Below are positions 57,388-64,000 of a stretch of 64,000 bases of DNA, in pieces. The stretch spans positions 6,014,001 through 6,078,000 of the forward strand of contig NW_025408667.1 in NCBI RefSeq assembly GCF_020360975.1. Reading direction: 5' to 3'. This stretch comes from Hirsutella rhossiliensis. Taxonomy: Eukaryota > Ascomycota > Sordariomycetes > Hypocreales > Ophiocordycipitaceae. The notes beneath the pieces are model-generated. The model saw nothing but the letters and a program-made list of their open reading frames with translations. It made no database searches and was not told where the DNA came from. Made by a program: the position numbers and the translations under genes. Positions within the stretch are counted from its first letter, which is position 1; each line of letters starts with the position of its first letter.

Positions 57388-59590
57388 CTTCTTCGATGCT
57401 GAATCTATTTTGTCGGACTCTACGACATCAAGATCTCGCAATACAAGAGGCAAAGCGGCTATCGCAACGTGGAAGCATGCTCGCGTTGCAGCAGAGGGGG
57501 AGGAAGAGTTTAAGGGCCGAAATCGCCTTCTCTATTGCAGCCATTGTCCCCAGACGAACACGTACAGCACTTCAGTTACCACTAACTTTCGAAAACATCT
57601 GGAGGGTAAGCACGATATTCGAGTCGTGGAAGATTTGACCCCTCTTCAATCGTCCATCTTTGAGGGGTTTGAGCAACTCTACCAGCAAGCACGGGACTTG
57701 GGCCGCACAACGGAGATTGAGTCGGAGGTCTTCAAACGCTACCTGGACCAAGACAAGATAAACAAAGCCTTAGCTTGGCTGATCGTCGCACGAAACCTTC
57801 CTTATCGAATTGTCGAATCCCGCGAATTTCACCTCTTCATTTCGACCTTGAACCCGGTCGCGAAGGACCATCCCTTCCGCCCACTCGACTATTCCACGAA
57901 TTATCGACAATCATTTCCAGTCGGCCAAGGATATCGTGCGAATGAAGCTCCAGTCAGCAAAATCCAAGGTTCACCTCTCGCTTGACATTTGGACGTCCCC
58001 CAATCGGCTCCTTCTTCTCGGAGTTTGCTCCCACTTTGTTGACCACGCACAAGAAGCACGACGGAAAGCTCTCCTTGCACTTCGGCCTGTGGCGAACCAT
58101 TCCGGGAGGAGCAATTCGTTACACTTCTTCCCATCTTGCGGGACTTTGGTATTCTGCGACGCCTTGGAAGCATCGTTGGGGATAATTCGAGCACGAATGA
58201 CACCTGCTGCCGGGCAGTGAGCACGTATCTCAAGGAAGAGGGCGTCAAATGGGATCCTGAAGTTCACCGCCTCCGATGCCTAGGCCACGTTATCAACTTA
58301 GCAGTTCAAGCTTTCCTGTTCCAGAATTCTATTGACTTGAAAGAGGGCGAAATATGCGAAGACGCAGATGACCTGGCAAAGTTCAAAGGCAGCGCACCGA
58401 ATTTCGCCGCCTTGGACCACTTGGTAAGCTCCACAACCTGGTTGTCAACATCCGGAGTTCATCAGGACGCAGTGGAGAGTTTATGGAACTCGCTGAAAGG
58501 GGCATTCCACTTGACAATCGTACGAGGTGGAATAGCTGGTATCAAATGCTGCATGTTGCCACTCAGCAGGAAACTGCCAGCGCTCTGGACACCTACACCA
58601 AGAATCATTTCGAAGATCTTTCTGCGGATTTTCTATTGCCGGAAGATTGGGCCCGGCTCCGAATAATTGAGAAGATCCTTCAACCGTTCGCCCGAGCGAC
58701 ATTAGCAACACAAGGGATCATGCGACCCTGGACAAAGTGCTCTTCACGATGGACGTCTTGATCCGATGCTTTGATGAAGCCCTGGTACCATGCCTTCCAT
58801 TCCTCTGATCTCCTTGTGCAAGCGCTGAGATGGTGCAATAGGTCACGTACAAATCAGACACCGAGCTGTCCTTTAGGATCAAACGAGGGTGGGAAGTCTT
58901 TGACAAATATTATAGCAAGACAGAAGCATCGCCCTATTATGCAGCTGCCTTGATCCTTCATCCCAGCTATCGCACAACATACATCCAGGCAAATTGGAAG
59001 AAGAAGTGGCAAAAACCTGCGTTCAAACAGGTCAAAGACCTTTGGCTCACATACCGAGACACTGTGGATGGCGCCCTCTCAACATTTACTAGATGACGAT
59101 GATGACGAGGACCTTGACGCGTTTGATCGCATTTCAAGGAACCTGCAGAATTGTACTCGACCGTCAAGCCAGGACGAGTACGAAGATTACATTTCATGTG
59201 ATCCGTACGACATTACGCCGACGACGGCCTTGTCATGGTGGCTTCAAGAGCAACAGAGAAAACGATGGCCCAAGCTATCACAAATGGCCATAGACATCTG
59301 TCAAGCTGGTAAAATACCGCTACACCATGCAAAATGAGGGCACCCCCGATAGAGGTGTTACTAACGCGTATTATAGGCCCTTTCTTGTCCTGACAACATC
59401 CTATCAATGCCGGCGATGAGTGATGAACCTGAGCGGGTGTTCTCAGGGGCGCGTCGCACAATCTCATGGGAAAGAGCCCAATTGGACGCGAAACAAGTCG
59501 AAAAGGGAGAATGCTTAAAGCATTGGCTCAAGAACGATATCTTGCAAGGGGCCGAGGGTGGTGGCGGGTCCCCAGATTTTGGGTAAAATC
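57388..59590 (+). pseudogene. hAT transposase, frameshifted (hAT-3)
   Basis: SFFDAESILSDSTTS opens the recognisable part, then a BED finger (WKHARVAAEGEEEF, YCSHCPQ, FRKHLEGKHDI; C-x2-C and H-x4-H). The catalytic blocks are spread over several frames: VHLSLDIWTSPNR, GDNSSTND with CLGHVINLAVQAF, DNRTRWNSWYQML, WWLQEQQRKRWPKLSQMAID, and MPAMSDEPERVFSGARRT. Stop near 59586. At least four frame changes; one is explained exactly by the 97-bp mini-LTR at 59299. All three catalytic acidic positions are kept. Confidence 0.85.
59299..59395 (-). mobile_element. 97-bp mini-LTR inside hAT-3
   Basis: Flanked by the 5-bp duplication ACATC (59294-59298, 59396-59400). It consists of the first 92 bp or so of the 390-bp LTR at 56993 (TGTCAAGCTGGTAAAATACC ... 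TTGTCCTGA) joined to its last bases CA. It looks like an intron (GTAAAATACC ... TTACTAACG ... TTATAG), but removing the whole element plus one ACATC restores IDI-LSMPAMSDE in frame. Confidence 0.9.
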
Positions 59591-59944
59591 CTGGCTCAAC
59601 TTCTACGCCTGTTTCCTGCAAAGGAGCAAATTTCTGCTTGGCATCCCCTTGACCGGTCGTCTGTCATTACGTTCACGTTAACTGTTCCTTGATTTTTCAT
59701 TGATTCATGTCGTGTTTGGCACGTTTTGCCGAGACCATATAGGTGAGCTGTTGCGGGATGCGCACGGACCAAGAATGGAAAGGTGTATTGTAATACTTGC
59801 AATAAATGTGGGGCGATACTCCAGTATGGATTGCACACCTTTCCATATATGGAAAACCACCCTGCTCCCGTCTGACCTGCGATGTGCTACCAGTGCCACG
59901 CCCCACTTATTTCGCGTTCGTTCCTCACCAGCTCCATAAGCTGG

Positions 59945-61078
59945 TCATCGCCGACGATCCAGACAATGAACCGGGGCACCGTACCAGCAGCTAAATCGGC
60001 ACGAACAGCCGTCAGCGATAGTCTCTACTGTACGGTGGACACATCACGAGTCGAAGAAGCGAACAGGTGCCAGACGCAGATCGGCAACATCCGAAAGGCC
60101 ATAGAGAGCGACATGAGAAAGAGTCAGAGGCAGGAGACTTGGAAATGCGCAGCGGTCGTGACAGACGCTCGAAACCCCGACCGGATCAAAATTTTATGCA
60201 GAGACCAAACCGAGTTGAAGCAGGTCAAGGAAGCAGCGCAGAAGACGGTAACTTCGGGAGCCAGGGTACTGAGAGATCAGCTTTACCCTGTCAAAGTCGA
60301 CAACACCAAGCGTACCGCAGTGCTGGACGCCGAAGGCAACGTTCTGCCGGGCGCAGCTGAGGCGCTCGGAGCCGAGAATTACGTCACGATTGCCAAGATC
60401 ACCTGGCTTAGCAACAGAGAGAAAGCCAAAGCGTACGGGTCAATGGTGATCTATGTCACTAAAGAGAGTGACGCGCAAAGACTTCTGGACGGCGTGTGGT
60501 TCGATGTTGCGGGAGAGTCCGCCTGCACCAATGTTTTTGAACGCCGCGTAGGACCGATTCAGTGCTTCAACTGTCAAGAGATGGGACACAAGGCGTTTTC
60601 ATGCAAGAAGCCGCAAAGATGTGGCAGATGCGCGAAAGCAGAACATCACCACAGAGAATGCAAGGAGACAGTGCCAAAGTGCGTGCCCTGCGGTGGACCA
60701 CACGAATCGTACAGCCGGAACTGTCGGGCGCGGAACCCTGGGGATGAGACGCAGGCAGCGTCTGGCCCTTCGGGCTAAGCAGCGGAAGTGAGAATCCACT
60801 TAGGATCGATTATGGCACTAACCTTCAACAATACTAACACACAGGTATTCGACTTCGATTTCGACAGACCGCGCTTCAGCTGCTGAAGGTAGGACGCTGA
60901 ACACTTGGAGAAATTGGCCTTCAAGCAGGCCTGTCACGGAGAGAGTAGCGGCGAGGTTGGTGTAGCGTATGCTGACCCGTGGGGCTTAAGGTGTTACGCA
61001 TTAATGTATTGAAATGTCAGTAGCTTTTACGTCTAGGCCCTATAGGAGAAATCCTCCGGGTGAAATACACATACATAC
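59945..61078 (+). mobile_element. LINE deletion derivative (ORF1 plus 3' UTR) in the pogo TIR
   Basis: Target duplication AAGCTGG (59938-59944, 61079-61085). 1134 bp: short leader, ORF1, then sequence shared with the LINE 3' end at 28285-28500, and a tail ending ATACACATACATAC. ORF2 is absent. Confidence 0.9.
59966..60778 (+). CDS. LINE ORF1, gag-like CCHC protein, 270 aa
   Basis: Open from ATG 59966 (MNRGTVPAAKSARTAVSD) to TAA 60778 without lesion. An N-terminal helical part is followed by a central domain (ALGAENYVTIAKITWLS, GSMVIYVTKESDAQRLLDG) and three C-terminal zinc knuckles: CFNCQEMGHKAFSC, CGRCAKAEHHHREC and CVPCGGPHESYSRNC. Such proteins bind LINE RNA. It is the only LINE protein in the window that is fully open, although the element lacks its own reverse transcriptase. 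Confidence 0.88.
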   Translation: MNRGTVPAAKSARTAVSDSLYCTVDTSRVEEANRCQTQIGNIRKAIESDMRKSQRQETWKCAAVVTDARNPDRIKILCRDQTELKQVKEAAQKTVTSGARVLRDQLYPVKVDNTKRTAVLDAEGNVLPGAAEALGAENYVTIAKITWLSNREKAKAYGSMVIYVTKESDAQRLLDGVWFDVAGESACTNVFERRVGPIQCFNCQEMGHKAFSCKKPQRCGRCAKAEHHHRECKETVPKCVPCGGPHESYSRNCRARNPGDETQAASGPSG

Positions 61079-61189
61079 AAGCTGGTGCTGGACACCACAG
61101 TAGCCAGTACACCGCAATAGCCAGAATTTTCACCGTCTAACTTCAATCACCTACACTTCAACCAGATCACAATCCTTTGACTTGCAGAG

Positions 61190-62644
61190 ATGGAAGCACG
61201 TATCCAAGCTCTTCGATATATTGAACATTTTTCTGGTGCGAAGGTGGCCACGGTTGCTCGGGAATTCGGCGTACCACGCAATCGATTGCGATACCGCCTT
61301 GAAGGCCGTCCTCCCAAAACAGGCAGACCAGCCACGAATTTGAAGCTATCGCGACCAGAAGAGGCGGCTTTGTGTCGTTACATCGATCGCCTTGACAATA
61401 TCAACCTTGCGGTACGCCCAGAGTTCGTCACCGATGTGGCAAATCACATCTTGCATCAGCGATCTGGTCAAGCCGATCTCGTTATTGGTAGCAGGTGGAC
61501 TTCTCGCTTTCTCAAACGTCACGGCTACTTCAAGAAGCTTCAAAAGAAGCTCCACTCAGAACGTCAAGCCTCCGAAGACCTCACCCGCGTCAATCAGTAT
61601 TTCCAGAGCCTCCACAAGGTCATCCAAGAGAAGGGTATACCCCCTGAAGATATCTGGAATATGGACGAGACCGGATTTCGGATCGGAGTTGGCAAAGATC
61701 AATTGGTCGTCACTAAACGAAAGAGAGCCCATTATTTTGCTATCCCTGAGAACAGGGAGTCTGCCACTGCGATCGAGGCTATCTCGGCTGGTGGAGCTTT
61801 CATTCCCGCTTTCTTAATCCTATCTGGACAGATGCACATGACCTCATGGTATCAGATACCTGGTCTAGATCCCGATACAGCTATCCGACCTACATCGACC
61901 GGCTACTCAAACGACGAAATTAGTCTGGAATGGCTTCAACATTTTGACAAGCATTCGGCAAAGACCTCGAGAAGCTCGAAGCGTCTGCTAATTCTCGATG
62001 GCCATGGCTCCCACCACACAAGGCAATTCATTCAGTATTGCGACGAACACGGCATCATTCCATTCGGTATGCCCCCGAATCTCACGCATCTACTCCAGCC
62101 TCTGGATGTTGTGGTATTCCAGCCATTGAAGCACTACCACGCCAAAGCGCTGGAAGTTATGGTTCGAGACGGCCTTGTCAATATAACCAAACTCGAATTT
62201 CTTTCCTGCATTCAGCAAGTACGATCACAAGCCTTCAGACAAAATACTATTCGCTCTGCATTCCGAAAAACGGGAATCTGGCCACCGAATTCACAAGCGG
62301 TACTCCAGCTGCTGGAGGCTCGTCAGACGAAAAAGACGCCCACTCCTCCCCCCAATTTAGAACCACACTCTTCACCATTCGAGACGCCACTGACTCTTCG
62401 GCAAATAAACAAAGTAGCTGATAAACTCGAGATCGTACTCCAAGAAGACGAAGACCTAAATCCCGAATTTTCTCGCGATTTGGGTCGCTTTATTCGGGGA
62501 TCGCTATCTCTGGCTACCGAACTTGTGCAGACCAAAAGAGATCTGGGAAGGACCAAAATGGCCGAACGCATCCAACAACAACGTAAGGCGATGAGAAACA
62601 CGCAATTGCAATCGGGAGGTTTTGACGGTAGCCCAAGGGCGTGA
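61190..62644 (+). CDS. pogo-type DDE transposase
   Basis: ATG 61190 opens 484 codons. Psq-type HTH (ALRYIEHFSGAKVATVAREF, VPRNRLRYRLEG), CENP-B-type HTH (EEAALCRYIDRLDNINLAV, WTSRFLKRHGYF), then the DDE domain: IWNMDETGFRIGVG (first D), RLLILDGHGSHHT (second D), FGMPPNLTHLLQPLDVVVFQ (third D). Everything through the catalytic core is open. The frame ends at SPRA; the expected Lys/Arg-rich tail (AKARKVIEAAELKARSARRR, DSERGTRWLKRF) follows in other frames after two single-base indels near 62625 and 62660, up to about 62844. So the core is intact and the tail is shifted. Activity cannot be judged from sequence. Confidence 0.92.
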   Translation: MEARIQALRYIEHFSGAKVATVAREFGVPRNRLRYRLEGRPPKTGRPATNLKLSRPEEAALCRYIDRLDNINLAVRPEFVTDVANHILHQRSGQADLVIGSRWTSRFLKRHGYFKKLQKKLHSERQASEDLTRVNQYFQSLHKVIQEKGIPPEDIWNMDETGFRIGVGKDQLVVTKRKRAHYFAIPENRESATAIEAISAGGAFIPAFLILSGQMHMTSWYQIPGLDPDTAIRPTSTGYSNDEISLEWLQHFDKHSAKTSRSSKRLLILDGHGSHHTRQFIQYCDEHGIIPFGMPPNLTHLLQPLDVVVFQPLKHYHAKALEVMVRDGLVNITKLEFLSCIQQVRSQAFRQNTIRSAFRKTGIWPPNSQAVLQLLEARQTKKTPTPPPNLEPHSSPFETPLTLRQINKVADKLEIVLQEDEDLNPEFSRDLGRFIRGSLSLATELVQTKRDLGRTKMAERIQQQRKAMRNTQLQSGGFDGSPRA

Positions 62645-62954
62645 AATGGTGCAGAAAGGAGGAAGACCAAATCGCTAAGGCTAGAAAGGTGATCGAGGCC
62701 GCGGAGTTGAAGGCACGCAGCGCACGCAGGCGATGGTTTGAAGAGGCAGCAAAAAAGGCTCGTAAATGGAGGGCATCTGGAAGGCTGCCCAGGGTGGAAA
62801 TATGCGATTCTGAGCGCGGAACGCGGTGGCTGAAGCGATTTTAGTTGGAGGAGTCGAAAATCTGGCTATTGCGGTGTACTGGCTACTGCGGTGTCCAGCA
62901 CAGCTTATGGAGCTGGTGAGGAACGAACGCGAAATAAGTGGGGCGTGGCACGGG

Positions 62955-63765
62955 TAAGTCCCCGCTACTTCAAGGTACTTGAATGAACTTTGCCTGTGTG
63001 GACGCTCCCATGTGCGTGTCCTCATATACCTTCCGAGTACTGCAAAGTACCGGATCCGTTCTTAAACAGTCACGTGCTTCCTCTTAGGTGGGTCGCTAGC
63101 CGAAAACGATGTGTCGCAGACGCCTCTGTTCTGGTCTTCGACGTGCCGATGGTGTAGTAGAGCGTGTCGCTGAATGAAGGTTGCGACATCCGTGTTGATG
63201 GGCTGTGTATGTTCGATGGTAGGTATATGTGAAGGCGCTCTTCGGGCAACACCCGCATACGAATATTGAGGGCCGCTGTTGCCCGAATCTGTTGCGGCGT
63301 TGAACGCTTCGAGCTGCTCTCGAATCTGCCCAAGCCCCTCCGTGTTACGAAACTATTCTCGCGAATCCTTGCTCTCACGACCAAATCTTCGCGCGATTAC
63401 TTGATCTGAAGCTGGAGCTCTCGAATCCGGCTCTCCTGGGCACGGATGGTATCGCTCTGTTCGTGTATCGCATTCTTCGATCCTCCAATCTCACCTCCCA
63501 TTCTCCCCAACACCGCCAGACCCTCTGGAGCATCGCTTTGCCCGTCTCGCCATTGCGTGTCTTCGTGCGGCTCAACGACCAGTCCCCAGCATGAGGCTAC
63601 CAGGGACATGCCTTGAGAGCTCATGTAGCTAAGACACTCGACCTAGGGATAGATGCAGAGATGTGAAGAGCACCACTTGCTTGATCCTCAAAACTCCAAA
63701 ATCGAGGAGCCATTATGTATTAGCATAGCAGGTGTATCGCAATATACAGAACAGTAGACACCACC
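62955..63765. other. intergenic, possible gene remnants on the minus strand
   Basis: Minus-strand pieces at 63397-63624 (GRMGGEIGGSKNAIHEQSD, IRAQESRIRELQLQIK) resemble a coiled-coil end. No family and no clear start. Confidence 0.3.
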
Positions 63766-64000
63766 TTATACTTCCATCGCCTTGATCTCATCAATAGCCT
63801 TGTCAAATGCTTTGATGATTGGCCCATAGAGAATCTCCGGATCCTTCGGTGTCCCGACAAAGAGCCCGTCCCTGTAAGGGAACAAGATCCCCCGCAATTC
63901 CCTGCAAAGGGGCTTGACACAGTCGAACTTGGGTTGCGGAAATTCCTCCAAGATGTCCTCAAATCCATCAACGTGCATATGCCCTCGTTTGGCGCTCGCA
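63766..64000 (-). CDS. 3' end of a gene that leaves the window
   Basis: The frame enters at the right edge (ASAKRGHMHVDGFEDIL) and ends at 63766 with FDKAIDEIKAMEV. The motif RGILFPYRDGLFVGTPKDPE and YGPIIKAFDKAIDEI recur at the C-terminus of a family of uncharacterised fungal proteins; function unknown. Incomplete only because of the window edge. Confidence 0.6.
   Translation of the reverse strand, partial: ASAKRGHMHVDGFEDILEEFPQPKFDCVKPLCRELRGILFPYRDGLFVGTPKDPEILYGPIIKAFDKAIDEIKAMEV

Larger units (their letters stand above)
59890..62954 (+). mobile_element. pogo-type DNA transposon carrying a nested LINE derivative
   Basis: Flanked by TA (59888-59889, 62955-62956). Terminal inverted repeats begin CCAGTGCCACGCCCCACTTA on the left and, reverse-complemented, CCCGTGCCACGCCCCACTTA on the right. 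They extend past 100 bp: the left repeat resumes after the LINE at 61081-61135 (CTGGACACC.CAGTAGCCAG) and pairs with 62859-62915. Without the LINE and one duplication copy the element is about 1.92 kb. Confidence 0.92.

Noticed and set aside
59309..59376. A conventional intron in hAT-3 (GTAAAATACC to TTATAG)
   Set aside because: Splicing there leaves the wrong frame. The 97-bp block with TGTCA/TGACA ends and ACATC duplications, also present at 56993, explains it as an inserted LTR derivative.
1..64000. CRISPR arrays, operons or bacterial features
   Set aside because: Regular spacing at 25.6-27.4 kb is direct tandem repetition with 3-nt spacers, not repeat-spacer structure. Spliced genes and fungal elements show a eukaryotic nuclear genome.
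1..64000. tRNA or rRNA genes
   Set aside because: No cloverleaf with A and B boxes and no rRNA core sequence was recognised by eye; a dedicated scan could still find one.

Overview
The window is nuclear DNA of a filamentous ascomycete (Pezizomycotina, probably Sordariomycetes/Hypocreales; species not resolved). Evidence: short 45-141 nt introns with GTAAGT-like donors and CTAAY/CTGAC branch sites, fungal-only protein families (NACHT/NB-ARC NLRs, SesA/SesB-like proteins, Zn2Cys6 regulator, double-GFA enzyme, chromodomain protein), and a fungal mobilome (Tad1-like LINEs, pogo/Fot DDE elements, hAT elements, Copia LTRs). It reads as an accessory, transposon-rich NLR island rather than core chromosome.

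Layout. 1-7.5 kb: decayed Zn2Cys6 regulator (-), C-terminal fragment of an NLR (-), a PD-(D/E)XK-like unknown (+) and a four-exon CxxC-type unknown (-) ending 11 bp apart. 7.7-15.7 kb: Copia LTR/RNase H relics, an old hAT transposase interrupted by a 4.4-kb hAT element (copy A, perfect 8-bp target duplication), another hAT N-terminus. 15.7-19.6 kb: four-exon double-GFA gene, a truncated ORF, a LINE scrap. 19.6-27.6 kb: a three-gene sigma-type amyloid signalling cluster: SesB-like hydrolase (+, broken), SesA-like (-, broken by a MITE inside the amyloid motif), and a NACHT-ankyrin NLR (+) whose ankyrin region is interrupted by 1.85 kb of tandem intron-like units. 28-43.3 kb: LINE 3' fragment, a 5.8-kb full-length LINE, pogo transposase split by a solo LTR, another LINE fragment, and hAT copy B, an inverted near-duplicate of copy A. 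43.3-51.6 kb: small unknowns, a five-helix membrane protein, a truncated LTR, a chromodomain protein. 52-56.1 kb: PNP-NB-ARC-TPR NLR split by a LINE fragment with a 15-bp target duplication. 57-63 kb: complete solo LTR, decayed hAT with a mini-LTR inside, and a pogo element whose terminal repeat carries a LINE deletion derivative. 63.8-64 kb: the 3' end of a gene leaving the window.

The most unusual object is 25559-27404: twenty tandem units, nearly all 84 nt, each with its own GTAAGT donor, CTGAC branch-like site and an AG acceptor (TATAG in most), separated by exactly 3 nt, plus a 49-nt terminal unit, all inside an ankyrin-coding stretch whose reading frame resumes in phase. It is either one giant minisatellite intron or an introner-like array with single-codon microexons. 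Intron coordinates were read by hand from frame and splice-signal agreement; no similarity search was run.
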